NCBI GenBank assembly: GCA_014529385.2
Contig: CM043944.1
Span: 52,883,268-52,947,267, forward strand
Length of the DNA stretch: 64,000 bases
Source: Adiantum capillus-veneris
Taxonomy: Eukaryota > Streptophyta > Polypodiopsida > Polypodiales > Pteridaceae
Direction of reading: 5' to 3'
The notes below the pieces were generated by a model, which had not been told where the DNA came from, ran no database searches, and saw only the letters and a program-made list of their open reading frames with translations. The position numbers and the translations under genes are program-made. Within the stretch, counting starts at the first letter, position 1; each line of letters begins with the position of its first letter. Of the stretch, positions 1 to 11,997 are shown one piece after another.

Positions 1-175
1 GAAATTATTTATGCAGGCGAAGTCTTTTCTAACAGTTCACTTGTGCAGATTGCTCTTAATGCTTTTCCAGATTTTTACTAGACTTTTGCTAGTACTTGGA
101 GACTTATGACCCAAGGAAATTGTCAAGTTTGATGCATTATGCACATTGCTATTTCCAATGTCTCCTTAGTAAAAC
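1..175 (+). pseudogene. Copia gag fragment (cut by window edge)
   Basis: The conceptual translation matches, with substitutions, the middle of the Gag encoded on the minus strand near 10.8-10.95 kb in this window (shared features: AGEV, SSLVQ, TFASTWRLMTQGN). A TAG codon near position 79 and a small deletion near position 122 break it. It probably belongs to the same Copia family as the elements at 3-12 kb, possibly the 5' portion of the copy whose RT lies at 3049. It starts outside the window. Confidence 0.7.
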
Positions 176-272
176 TTATGTCCAATGTTCTTTGGATTTT
201 TGAGCATAGGCTTTTGAGAATCTTCTTTGGTGAGCCCATCACTTCCTTCTGGTAGAGGTGTAGCCAATGGTC

Positions 273-1420
273 CTACTTCTTTGCAACAGTTTTGTACTTA
301 ATCTCTACTTGTACTCCAACTATTCCACCCGAATTTTCTTTGATATGTATAAGTGGCTCGTATCTGTCTAACTCTTCATACATGTTCATTGAGTGCACTT
401 TAACAATATCAGTTCCACTTTGTAACCTGTATTGCTTGATCTCCTCAATCTCTGATATAGTATCTACATAAGATACCTCTTCAATGATCCTTGTAATCAC
501 ATCATCTGGTTCAAGCACTTCACATCCCTGCAATTCACTTTGAATACTTGAAACATATTTTTTCTCCCACTTAGGCAAATCATTGAATTTCCTGTAAGAC
601 ACTGAACCTTCAAATGTTAACCCCAAAAACCCTGAAGAGAAAGTCTCTCTTTGTGACTTTAAACTCCTTGCGTATCTTTGGTAATGAATGATCATGTAAA
701 TTGTCTTTATTCCTGGCATGGTCAACACATACAGTCATAAATTGAACATCTCCACTACAGATCCTTGCATAGGCTGAGCCATCATCTAGCACCTTTGTTT
801 CCATCCGTGCAGACGTAATGTTGAGTTGTACCAAAATAAGTGGATAGAAGGAATTCTCCTGTACAAAAAAGTTTTGTTCATCAAAAACATCCCCAATAGT
901 TACCTTGACCTTTGCACATGCACCATATAAATCGCATGGAATCATGTTGGTAGATCATATCCACCAACCGTGGTCAAAATCAATAGGCCACTTTCCCTTT
1001 TGGTATAAGCCATTTTCCATAAGATTGATTTGTGGACCATCGTCTACAAGTGCTAAGACCACTGGCTCTTCAATGTCACCAACCTTCATGATGGTTTTAG
1101 TTGTCGCTCTTGCCCAACGAGTCCTTGAAAATTGACTCTTGGGTATAATTTCATTGTCTTCCTCGCCATTAAAATGAACATTTCTGACCTCAGGTACAAT
1201 CGAGTTTGAAACCCCATAGGCTTTGACTCTTCATCTTCAAGCTCTTTAAATTCTTCTTCATAATCATCCAAAATTTCTTCGATGTGTCGAATCATTTGGC
1301 TCTTTACTAACTCTGGCTCTTGGTCACTTGGTACTGCCGCTTTCTTTACTGACTCTGGCTCTTGGTCACTTGGTACTACCGCTTTCTTTTGTTAATATCA
1401 ATGATCTTTTCATGGAACTA
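273..1420 (-). pseudogene. Decayed retroelement protein with retropepsin-like segment
   Basis: Read on the minus strand from about 1420 downward, pieces in several frames belong to one protein. It begins with two copies of a 14-residue unit (42 bp, containing VPSDQEPE), then an acidic stretch (1295-1200). Next comes ALVDDGPQINLM near 1050, which resembles the D-S/T-G active site of retroviral-type aspartic proteases with the motif altered, and then DLYGACAKVKVTIGDVF (about 935-890). The last open piece (728-273) is acidic and unrecognised. At least two frame changes and several stops make it non-functional. It is most likely a Gag/protease region of an LTR element, but the family is not certain. 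Confidence 0.45.
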
Positions 1421-3048
1421 GCACTTGGCAAGTCCCAAAATATCACCCAATGTGAGCTTCACTTTACTATTAAGAACGCACTCTTCAAAAACCTTCTTTT
1501 AATCTATAGCCAGTTCAATATCATATTTCAGCTTATAAGAGGGTCGCCCGATCGAGAGTTCTCCCCGATCGAGAGCACCCTCCTCCTTCTCCTACTTCTT
1601 CCCTTGCTCTCCTTGCTTGAAAATCCTCCTTCTTGATCGCCAAAAATCTCTATCCAAATGCAAAAAATTGCGCCCCCTTTGGGTGTGTGAGTCCTCCCTT
1701 CACTCTATTTTCAGACTCCCCTTTTTTCTATTATTAGCTTGAGAGTGCATGTACAAGCACACTTGCTATTCTCAGCTTGAATTAGCTTGCACTTGTGTGA
1801 CTGCCCCCCCCAGAGGGTTGTCACGGCTCCGTGACAACCCATACAGTTTCCCTTCAATAAAAATAAGGCGGCCTTTCTACACCACATGGGAATAGGCCTT
1901 ACAAGGCATGCCACATTATCACCCTACGATGCCACTGTGTGTCATCGTCGATGTCCAGCCCAGTTGTAAACATCATCAAATGCCAAGTGACACCACAAGC
2001 AGCGCCCGCCCAGCGGAAGGCCATAGCTAGGGAGCTTAGGAGCTCACTCCCTCACACCACATTTCTAATGGAGGATCTCACTTGCATTATAAAAACCCCG
2101 CCCCAATCAAATCATAGTGCACATGTGGAACTAAGTCCCTGCCACGTGGCACTACCAAGGCTACCAAGGCCTCCAAAGCTCCTTAAACCCCTCAAAAACT
2201 CCCTTGTTAAAAATATTTTTCCACCAACTTGAAGCCTTTGCAGTGTACTACCCACCAACTCGGTGATCAAGCCACAAAGATCAATTGGAACTTCACTTCA
2301 CCAACTTCAAATCATGCAAATATTACTGCATTTTAGTTTCCCCAAGACTTCCAACCATACATTCCAAAAACTACAAAAATCACATGGCACTGCGCTGGGC
2401 CGTCATATGCACAACTTTCAACTCGCAATATCTTCATGATCTGGGCTCCATTTAACAAGCCGTCAACTCCCATGGCTTTCATATGCTCCATAATTTTTGT
2501 ACAAACCCTAGCAAAGCCGCAAAAATCTCAAATGGCACACTCATCGAGGTGACCAAACTAGTACAAAAATGGCACCTGATGAAACTTTAACTGACAATAT
2601 CTTGGCAACCAAAACTTTGATTGCCAATTTAAAAAGACCGATGTGCTCCACAAGATGTGCACTTCAAGACCATGCATTTTCTTCATCTCTGAATCCCTCA
2701 TCTGCAATTGCCCAATCTGGGATAGATCTACAATTCATTCAAATTTCAAACTGTCATAACTTCCTCATCGTAGCTCCAATTGATGGGCTGTAAAGACAAT
2801 CCTGCAGAGAGAATTGAGTACTACACTTCTAATCCATAAACTTCTGTTTATGATCACTCCAAACATACTTTCTTTTAGCATCATTAAGACATTTTTTGGC
2901 CCTTTATATAATTGAATTTGTCATACATTTAGCATAAAGCTAGCTTATTATCAAGTCATGATCACTATTGACTAAACACATAACCTTCAAAGAAGCTTAA
3001 CTTGCACCTCTTTGCTCATTTTTCCTTCGTGGAAGCGGAGCTGCACAA
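1421..3048. other. No recognised gene
   Basis: I see no coding region with recognisable motifs, no LTR pair and no RNA gene here. Short open frames near 1330-1640 and 1940-2230 are leucine- or proline-rich and lack homology that I can name. A short CGATCGAGAG motif occurs twice near 1551-1577. The sequence may be decayed LTR or internal retroelement DNA. Confidence 0.5.
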
Positions 3049-3390
3049 CAGCGTGAGAGTGATGTATTTCTCATTGTCATTCTTTATGTCGATGATTTGC
3101 TGATTACTGGCCCAAATGAGACACGTATTGCTAAATTTAAGGTTGATTTGAATGTTGCTTTCAAGATGAAAGACTTGGGACTGTTGCATCATTATTTGGG
3201 CATAGAGTTTAAGCAATGTGATAGAGGTATTGCCTTGTGTCAAAAAAGCTACATAGAGACCTTACTATCTAAGTTTGGACTTGAGGACTGCAAACCTATT
3301 GCTACTCCAATGGAAATGGGTTTGAAATTGAGCCTTCTGATACCGGTGATCCCGTCGATGTCACTCTTTATCAAACTTCTACTGGATTCC

Positions 3391-3592
3391 TTATCTATGT
3401 ATGGAATACGTGGCTAGATATTCAATTTGCAGTCTCACAAGTTAGCAGATTTATGCATAGCCTAGGGTCTAACCATTGATAGGCTGTCAAGTTATCTATG
3501 TATGGAATACGTGGCTAGATATTCAATTTGCAGTCTCACAAGTTAGCAGATTTATGCATAGCCTAGGGTCTAACCATTGATAGGCTGTCAAG
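3391..3592 (+). repeat. Perfect 101-bp tandem duplication
   Basis: Bases 3391-3491 and 3492-3592 are identical. They fall in the RT/RNase H junction of Copia copy A. Perfect identity inside an otherwise decayed element suggests a recent slippage or unequal exchange event. Confidence 0.95.
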
Positions 3593-3700
3593 AGGATTTT
3601 TCCTACTTGAGTGGAACTTTACATCTTTGCTTGCTTTAACCCAAGGGGAGATCATTTCCACCAGATTTGCATGCTTTTGCAGGCTCGAATTGGGTTGGTT

Positions 3701-3868
3701 GTTATGGCACGTGAGTGTAGTGGTTTCTATTTTGTGCTTAACAGTTCATCATATCATGGTTGAGAAAGAAGCATAATATTTTGTGCTTAACAGTTCATCA
3801 TATCATGGTTATGGCACGTGAGTGTAGTGGTTTCTATTTTGTGCTTAACAGTTCATCATATCATGGTT
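3701..3868 (+). repeat. Interleaved local duplication in Copia copy A
   Basis: A segment of about 33 bp, starting ATTTTGTGCTTAACAG, occurs three times (about 3729, 3778 and 3836). A preceding segment with TATGGCACGTGAGTG occurs twice. The region corresponds to a single stretch at 8085-8165 in copy B, so the extra copies arose within copy A. Confidence 0.85.
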
Positions 3869-4298
3869 GCCCTTTGAACCTACTATGGCCACTTCCAATT
3901 GTGAAGCTGTGTACAAGAGAGTATTCATAGATACAATTGAGTGTGTATGGCCAACCGCCTTATGGCTGATTTGGGTGTTGATAGGACAAAGCCAACATCA
4001 TCTACACTAACAGCTAGATCGCATTGGCAGTTGCAAGAAGCCTAAATTTTCATGCTCGCACGAAGCACATTGAGGTGCACTATCATTATGTGAGAGAGAC
4101 TCTCAGCATGAGGGACCCAGCTTGGCTTATTTGCCAACACACAATACAACCTTGCATATATGTTCACAAAGGCATTGCCTCATGAGAAGTGGGAAGCTTT
4201 CCGCAAAGCTTGGGTCTTACTCCCCTTTGTGGATTGATCATGTCCTTAGGACATGGAACTTCCCTATACACTATGTGCTAGCTCTCATTCACCGCATC

Positions 4299-4675
4299 TG
4301 TCATAATAATCAATATCTAATTCTCCTAAATGATTTTCTCATATTAAACTGATCATTTAATGTGGGGAAGGCCAGGGGAGAAAAAGCTAGAATATTGGTT
4401 AAGCTAGCAGACCGGCCACAGTAGGGATCCAAAGGAGTGAAAATAGGGATCCAAAGGGGGGTCCATCTGCAAAAGAGCCATGTGTAACAACGGGCTAAAA
4501 AGACCCTAAGGTTCAGCCCATTAAGACTTCCAAAATGCTAAGGTTCCAAAATTCAAAGGTTGTGTCCAAAGGTCAACCCTAGGGAAAATTGGATGCTTTG
4601 TGTGTGCCCTAAAAGTCTTTGCACATCCCTACATGGGAGGGGGCGAGCCCTAAAGGTAGGGGATGAGAGAGAAAT

Positions 4676-4726
<51 letters not shown>

Positions 4727-5922
4727 CTCCCTTTACACAAAGGGAATGAGGGACACATGTCAGCTCCCTAGGCCAGATGCCCACAAGGTGTGCCCAATTT
4801 CTATTGGATGACCCTTGAAGTGGACCAATGAGAATTAAGCTAGAGTAAATCTAGTTTAATTAATTTAAAAACATTTAATAAAAGAAACCAATGAGAATTA
4901 AGTCTCCTAGAAGACTATTGGGCAGTCTCCCAAGGGGTCCAATGAGCATTCAGGAGCCCCATGGCTTGCCTAATTCCTATTGGCCAAGAGGCAAAGGGGT
5001 CCAATGAGAGTTTAGTTTAATTATTCAATTACCTAAAGCTCTCACAAAAGGGGAAAGGGGGACACATGTCAGAAGGCTATCACTTATGCTGCTTAATTGT
5101 AATTGGCTTGACTTGGGGAGGGCCAATGAGGCTACAGCAAGAGCAATTAGCAAGAGGGCTCACCCAAGAGAGAGAGAGGGGGGGGCTATTTTTGCAAGGC
5201 ATTATCACACACACGCTCACACAAGCTCATGTGTGAAGAAAGAGAAGACTATCTCTTCCCAAGCTTTAATGGAGAACTCATCACCTACTCCAAGCTTGTG
5301 AGATAGAAGCCTACATCAACACTCTCTTGGCATGTGGATGCAAATCCAACCAAGAGCCAATCTTCAATGCATGCTCATCTCCTCTACCAAGCTAATTACT
5401 AAGCTAAGCTATGCTACATGTGAGTGATTATGTGAGGAGATGTACATCTTTCTCGTAAGATACTCCTTCTTCCTCTCAATCTACCCTCATATCCTGCTAG
5501 CTCTCACCATCTTCGAAGGTGTGTGAGGTCTTGGGTCTTAGAACGGGGATAATTCAAGTTGTGTTTGATTAAGTGTTTTGCTTAGTGCATGAAGCTTCCA
5601 TCTTCATTGCACTAGCTAGTCTTGAAGGAACACAAAGAATTGTATTGTACAATGTCTCTCTTGATGGGAGAAACCATAATACAAAGCCTTTTGGAGGGGG
5701 GACCGGCTCCATGCAAATCCGGTCCTCAACTGTTGTCAATAGCTTAATTTCTCTCTCTTTTGAAAGTATTGTTGATGCTATCTAACTAGGTGTTATGCTT
5801 TTTGTTGCTCTCTCCACCCAAGCACTCTTGTAATTCTCATTAGGAATCTATTCTAATGAAATGCCCACTATGTTCATGTTAATTTCCGCTACACATAAGT
5901 TATTAGGCCATTAAATGTTACA
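4299..5922. mobile_element. Solo LTR-like insertion, 1624 bp, TG...CA with GCATC duplication
   Basis: The segment starts TGTCATAATAATC and ends AAATGTTACA. It is flanked by GCATC at 4294-4298 and again at 5923-5927. Copia copy B runs uninterrupted across the equivalent site (TGCATCACTCCAGG near 8591), which defines the empty site. TG...CA ends, a 5-bp duplication and the absence of coding sequence indicate a solo LTR left by recombination between the two LTRs of an element. Its family and orientation are not determined. Confidence 0.85.
4677..4724 (+). repeat. (CA)24 microsatellite
   Basis: An uninterrupted CA run inside the solo LTR. Confidence 0.98.
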
Positions 5923-6193
5923 GCATCACTCCCAGGCGGGATTTGTTACCATGTATGAGATAGTGATGTGTGTGAACACACTTAGGACCGTCGAGGCATT
6001 TTTCCCTTACTAGGAGGTTTTTTCTCGTGTGCATTGTACATACGTCCATCATTCTAGGGTTTTTCCCTTGTGCATTGTATATATGTCCATCATTCTAGGG
6101 CTAACTTATCATTCCATTGTGCATTAAGAAATATAATCTCTTTTGTGTACCTTAAGCTTCTTCATCTTCTCCAAGCTGTGTGTGTTTCTGTGC
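5923..6193 (+). mobile_element. Copia copy A: polypurine end and truncated 3' LTR
   Basis: After the resumed internal end (GCATCACTCCCAGGCGGGATT) an LTR begins at 5944 with TGTTACC. It matches the LTR at 8611-8837 along its length, with an internal duplication of the GTGCATTGTA segment near 6025-6110. The match stops near 6193 in GTGTGTTTCTGTG, before the LTR terminus, where integrase coding sequence of copy B begins directly. The missing LTR end shows a deletion junction. Confidence 0.85.
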
Positions 6194-8610
6194 TTCAAAC
6201 AATTTTTTGCTATGGCTGAAAATGTCTCGAAATGTACTATGGGCACCCTCCGTTCCGATCGAGGGGGGGAGTATATGTCACTTACGGAAATGGCACTTAC
6301 GGAAAAACAGGTCACTTACGGAAATGGCACACTGTATGGTCAAAAGTCAAGCTTTGCCGCATTCTTTTTGGCTTGAGGCCATCATGTGTGCCACTTATGT
6401 ACTTAACAGGTGTCCTACGAAATCTTTGCAATCTATTACTCCATATGAAGCATGGCATGATAGAAAGACTTCTATTGAGCACATGCGTGTTTTTGGCTGT
6501 TTGGCATATGCTTTGGTGCCACAAGTGCAACGAAGAAAATTGGATGATAAGGCTGTCAAATGTATTTTTGTTGGTTATAGTGCTGAAAGCAAAGGTTACA
6601 GGTTGTATCATCCGCAAACAAAACATATTCTGGTTTCTCGGGATGTAGTGTTTGTGGAAAATTCTGTTCAGCCCTTGTTGTCATGTACTAGAGACAGTAA
6701 TGTAAGCTCACAGGACATTATGACACTTTGTTGCCTCTTTTCGGTGGTGGAAATACGAATGTAAGTTCCAATGAGGCAAATGTACAACCTATGCGGGTTT
6801 CTGAAAATGTTCTAGATCAGCCTACAACTGATGCAGATGTACATGATGTACTTGATGAGGAAAGGGCTGAAAATGAGCAGGCTAGAGGTATGCCAAAATG
6901 GCTAGTGCAAACTTTGCGTGACAGTAAATTGGATGCACCTTTGTCTAGTCGTACTCGTTCAAGCTCTCACCATGCATCTTATGCATCAGATTGTTATGCT
7001 TTGGCTGTGTCTAGCTTACATGATGTTGAGGAGCCTCTGTCTTTTGATGAAGCACAGAATTCAAAAAATTGGATGGTTGCCATGCAATCAGAATATGATG
7101 CACTCATAGAAAATGACACATGGACTTTATGTGATTTGCCTCCTAGCAAAAAGGCCATTGGCACGAAGTGGGTTTACAAGTTGAAACGCAAGCCGGATGG
7201 TGAGATCGATCGCCATAAGGCTCAACTTGTTGCAAAGGGTTATGCAAAGCAAAAAGGCATAGATTATGAAGAGACTTTTGCTCCCACTTGTCGTATGACT
7301 ACTGTGTGTTTTCTATGTGCATTGGCATCTCATTTTGGTTGGGATGTACATCAATCAAACATTGTTACTGCTTTCTTGAATGGTGACATATTTGAGGAAG
7401 TTTATGTAATGCAGCCTCGCAATTTTGTCATAAAAGGACAAGAGGACAAAGTGTGCAAATGTAACAAGGATTTGTATGGGTTGAAGAAATCTCCTCGTGC
7501 TTGGTATGAGAAAGCTAACACTCATTTGGTCAAACAAGGCTTTCGTAATAGTCCAACAGAAAGCACATTGTATGTAAAGCGTGAGGGTGATGTACTTCTC
7601 ATTGTGGTTCTTTATGTTGATGATTTGTTGATCACTGGACCAAATGAGAGACATATTGCTGAATTTAAGGTTGATTTGAATGCTACTTTCAAGATGAAAG
7701 ATTTGGGGCTGTTGCATCATTACTTGGGTATACAGTTTAAGCAGTGTGATGATGGTATTGCCTTGTGTCAGAAAAGTTACATAGAGACATTGCTATGTAA
7801 GTTTGGACTTGAGGATTGCAAACCTATTTCCACTCCCATGGAAACAGGTTTGAAGTTGATTCTACATTATGATGGCGATCCTGCTATATGTATGCAACAC
7901 GAGGCCGGATATTCAGTTTGCAGTCTCACAGGTCAGCAGATTTATGCATAGCCCAGGGTCTAAGCATTGGTAGGCTGTCAAGAGGATTTTCCGCTACCTT
8001 AGTGGCATTTTACATCTTGGCTTGTTTTATCCCAAGGGGGGATCATTGCGGCCAGACTTACATGCTTTTTCGGACTCAGATTGGGCTGGTTGTTTTGACA
8101 TGAGAGTGTCCACAAGTGGTTTTTGTTTCATGCTTGGCAGTTCATGTATATCATGGTTGAGCAAGAAGCAACCTACTGTGGCCACTTCGAGTTGTGAGGC
8201 TGAGTACAAGACAGTCCTCACAGCTATCTACGGTTGAGTGTGTATGGCTCAGACGCCTTATGGCTGATTTGGGTGTTGGACAAGACACTGCTAACACTAT
8301 CTACAATGATAGTCAAAGCGCATTGGCAGTTGCGAAGAACCCAGTTTTTCATGCTCGCACAAAGCACATTGAGGTGCATTACCACTATGTCAGGGAGAGG
8401 CTCTCAGCACGAGAGATCAGCTTGGCTTATGTGCCAACATAGGACAACCTTGCAGATCTTTTCACAAAGGCATTGTCTTGTGAGAAGCTTGAAGCTTTCC
8501 GCAAAGCTTTGGGCTTACTCCCCTTTGTGGACTGATCATGTCCTCAGAGCATGCCACTTCCCTTTACTCATGTGCCAGCTCTCGTTCACTGCATCACTCC
8601 AGGGGGGATT
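6194..8610 (+). pseudogene. Copia copy B: integrase, RT, RNase H
   Basis: This is the 3' half of a Copia polyprotein. It opens inside the integrase core (FKQFFAMAENVS, then LRSDRGGEYMS), continues with the integrase C-terminal part (FWLEAI, YVLNR, VFGCLAY), and then a 407-residue open frame at 6728-7951. That frame holds the RT (WVYKLKRK, RHKAQLVAKGYAQ-like motif, YVDDLLITG with YVDD at 7613-7624). RNase H follows in shifted frames (SDSDWAGC near 8060, SSCEAEYK near 8195, KHIEVHYHYVRE near 8360). Frame changes near 6270, 6740, 7870 and 8235 disable it. In the RT, the usual DVKSAFLNG-type motif reads NIVTAFLNG, losing its aspartate. Confidence 0.92.
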
Positions 8611-8837
8611 TGTTACCATATACATGTGGTAGTGATGTGTGTGAACACACTAGGACCACCGGGGCATTTTTTCCCTCTTTAGGAGGTTTTTTCCCCAGTG
8701 CATTGTATATACGCCCATCACTCTAGGGCTATCTATCTTTCCATTGCACACTAAGTAACACACTCTCTATTGTGTGCCTTGAGCTTCCTTCGTCTTCTCC
8801 AAGCTGTGTGTGTTTCTCTGCAACCCTAATTCCAACA
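8611..8837 (+). mobile_element. Copia copy B 3' LTR (227 bp)
   Basis: The LTR begins TGTTACCATATAC after the polypurine stretch AGGGGGGATT and ends CTAATTCCAACA. The same LTR is present at 5944 (truncated) and, inverted, at 11783-11997. Confidence 0.93.
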
Positions 8838-9576
8838 TCTTTCTCTCTTCATGCATGCACCCAAACATAGAAGTGGTTGCTTTTCTCTTAAACTCTAAGA
8901 ATAATAGGTAAAGGAGAGTTCTATTTACATTGCTGCTTTTGAATTATTTTGGAGAATAAAAGATAAGCAAAATTGATAAACGTTCAAAAGTAATAATAGT
9001 GATAACAGTCCTCCCCAATAGGGAAGCAACTGGCCAAAAATAACAAAATTGGGAATCTTCAAAATTTATGTGGAGACGAAGCAGGTCTCCACACGATATA
9101 AATTGGATCAAGTACTTAGAGGAAATTTATCATCGCTAATCATAATATCCAAAAAAGAGGAAAACAAAAGTACAATTCACATATCCAAATATGTACAAAA
9201 TTGGAAGAGGTCTTTGTTAACGAGCCCTCTAACAAAGACAAGAAGAGCATAAAAACAATGGAAAAAAATCACCTTTCACATTGTTCAAAGGACAAAACCT
9301 CAATCAAGTATTGATCTAAATGATACAGTGAATAACTGTCAAAGAGCAAACCTCACATAGACTAATAGTCAAAAGGAAAACTTTAGCATCAAATAGCCAC
9401 TGAATGAACTGTCAAAGGGAAAACCGCGGGTATGAAATACCATAGTCATCAGTCAAAGGGAACACCTCAAGTAACGAATAAGAAATTTTAGCTGTTATGA
9501 GTTTTTGCTTTGAAGATACTAAGATGAGAGCAAAAAGACCTTTCTGACATCCAATTGGCACTTTCAAGGCCATGAT
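8838..9576. other. No recognised gene
   Basis: This A-rich sequence lies between the two head-to-head Copia halves. It contains a repeated GTCAAAG/GGAAAAC motif near 9330-9450, but I see no coding region or terminal repeats. Confidence 0.5.
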
Positions 9577-11782
9577 TGTTGGAAATAGGGTAACTTCGGA
9601 CTTTGCTTTAAGCGAAAATACCCATGCATGCCTGGAGTAATCATCAATGAAAGTCACGAAGTACAGGTAATTGCCTAAGGACGGAGTTTGCATGGGCCCA
9701 CAAACATCACTATGCACAAGTTGCAACCTGCATGTGGCCCTAACTGTGAACCATCCTTTGGAAACTTAGAATGCTGCATTTTACACAGAATACAGCCTTC
9801 ACAAACATGTTTGACAGGTGCTTCAAGAGGCAGCAAAGAAGCAACCATATCAGATTTCTGCAAACGCAGCAAACTGACAAAATTCAGATGATCAAAACGT
9901 GCATGGCAAAGTTTTGCATCTGAAATAGCCCTTGAATCTGCAACAGCATTTGCAAAATTTTGTCCACACTTTTCATACAAAGTGAGCTTATACAGCCCAT
10001 GGCACAAAAGCCCAGATGCAACAATTTCATCATCAAAACTGAGATCATGAATTGTACATCTGTCATCCACAAATTTGACTACAAGTCCAAGTCTAGCAAG
10101 TGCGGATATAGACAAGAGATTCTTCTTGATCCCAGGTACATAAAGTGCATCAACAAGTGTGAAGGAGCTGCCATTAGCAGCAGTGAGCACAATCTTTCCA
10201 ACTCCCTGAACTGGATAAGAGGCGTTGTTGGCACAAGTGACTGAATTCCCCTGAGGGACAGACTCAAGAGAGGTAAACAATTCACGATGTGAGGTAATGT
10301 GCTTTGTAGCACCACTGTCGAAATACCACACATGTGAATCTGCAGCACAACTGACAAGCATGCATCATGGACAACAGGATTGTAAGTGCACTCTACGCTA
10401 AAAGCCCATTCTGCATCAACATCAGCATTACAGTCTCCTTTCACAGAAGACTCAACAATGGCTGCATTTGTAGTGGAACCAGCATTTGCAGTGGAACCAC
10501 CCTCTTTCTTCTTAGCCTCTTTGGCCTTCAACTTAGGACACGACTTGATCAAGTGATCATTAGCTTTACAATAATGGCAACGCATCTTATTTTTGCCCTT
10601 GTCACCAGAATTTCCAGACGAATTGCTGCCAGAAGAAGCATTAGGAACAGAATTTTTCCCACTCGCAATAGAACCATAAGAAGTGGCTGCATTACTGTTA
10701 CCACCCTTTCTTTGAGAATCAATAAAAGCATGTTCAACTAAACGCTGCCTAGTCCTCTTTTTTTTGGAAAGTGACTCTTGCAACAGCAATGTGCATAATG
10801 CATCAAACTTGAGAACTTCTGGATTTCCTTGGGTCATAAGTCTCCAAGTACTCGCAAAAGTCTGGTAAGAATCTGGTAAGGCATGAAGAACAGTCTGCAC
10901 AAGGGAACTGTCTGAAATGACTTCACCTGCAGAAATAAGTTGCTCATTGATGTCCTTGACACTAGCAAGGAAAGTGTCCATATCATCTTCCTCATGCATA
11001 ATCTTCGACTCCAGCTCTTTACGCAGCAAAGCAATTTTAGCCACATTGCGACTTGCATAAAGACCTGCTAGAATATCCCAAGACTGTTTTGCAGATTTTG
11101 TTGAACGGATGTGAGGAACAATGGTGCGCTTCACAGACAACGCAATCAATGCATGAGCATGCACATCCTTTACATCCCAATGAGCTTGTTCTGCCGGCAG
11201 TAGGCAAAACAACTCTAACAGCAGCAAGACTTGCAACATCCTCAACATCGCCTACATCCTTAGAACCAGGACGTACATCAATGCCCTGCACAATGTTCCA
11301 GACGCCCTTTGACACAAGAAGATGTTGCATCATATAAGCCCACATAGGGTAATTGTCCCCATCCAACCTGTCCTCAGCAACAAACATCTTGAACACATGT
11401 GTGTTGTTGTTGTCAGCCATGGTAAATGTTGCACCTGATGTGAAAACTGCCCAAAAATAGGAGAAACGGAGCGGGAACAACACGTGCTATATAGCACAAA
11501 CTGTAGAGGACTGTAACGCACCTGTTATGCAAAAAACGGCCCTGACAGAAACTCTGCACAAAATGACGAAATAGCCTGTGCAGTACTGTCTGTAGTGGAA
11601 ACGGAGGCCAAAATGAGCCCAAAGCAAAAATCTGAGCAGACCAAGCTCTACAAGCTTGCCCGAAGTATTTGTCAACCTACGAACGCTTGCCGAAGCTCAC
11701 TGAAATCGGAGAAAGTGAGCAGACGTGTACTGGAGCAGCTGGCGACTAAGCCCGGAAGGATGCAACCTACTCTGATACCAAT
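9577..11782 (-). pseudogene. Copia copy C: gag, protease and partial integrase
   Basis: Read from 11419 (ATG of a MADNNN start) downward. Gag is in two frames (11419 to about 11220, then to about 10380) and ends with a CCHC knuckle C-HYC-KANDH-LIKSC near 10590. The protease site DSGATKHIT lies near 10320. A GAG-pre-integrase zinc region (CHARFDHLN then CEGCILCK) spans about 9910-9790, and integrase starts with QLVHSDVCGP (about 9723) and FIDDYSRHAW (about 9640), giving the first two acidic residues of the DDE set. Coding similarity ends at KAKSEV near 9595. Frame changes occur near 11215, 10365 and 9735. The RT and RNase H half is absent. Confidence 0.9.
11770..11780 (-). promoter_or_regulatory. 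Primer-binding site of Copia copy C
   Basis: On the minus strand the sequence TGGTATCAGAG follows the LTR end by two bases. This is the usual plant Copia site complementary to the 3' end of initiator methionine tRNA. Confidence 0.85.
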
Positions 11783-11997
11783 TGTTGGAATTAGGGTTGC
11801 AGAGAAACACACACAGCTTGGAGAAGACAAAGGAAGCTGAAGGCACACAATAGAGAGTGTGTTACTTAGTGTGCAATCGAAAGATAGATAGCCCTAGAGT
11901 TACAATGCACGGGGGGAAAAACCTCCTAAAGAGGGAAAAGATGCCCCGGCGGTCCTAGTGTGTTCACACACATCACTACCACATGTATATGGTAACA
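11783..11997 (-). mobile_element. Copia copy C 5' LTR (215 bp)
   Basis: On the minus strand it runs TGTTACCATATACATG ... CTAATTCCAACA and matches the LTR at 8611-8837. The flank beyond it (from 11998) does not match the other end of copy C, so no target duplication is seen. Confidence 0.9.

Larger units (their letters stand above)
3049..4298 (+). pseudogene. Copia copy A: RT and RNase H remnant
   Basis: The translation carries the Copia RT motif YVDDLLITG (YVDD codons 3085-3096), then the GIALCQKSYIETLL segment. It parallels the better copy at 7590-8560 almost base for base. After about 3380 it is scrambled by two local duplications, and the RNase H part near 3890-4240 survives only as short pieces in shifted frames. 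Homology with copy B is cut at 4298, where an LTR-type insertion begins, and resumes at 5923. It is non-functional. Confidence 0.85.
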
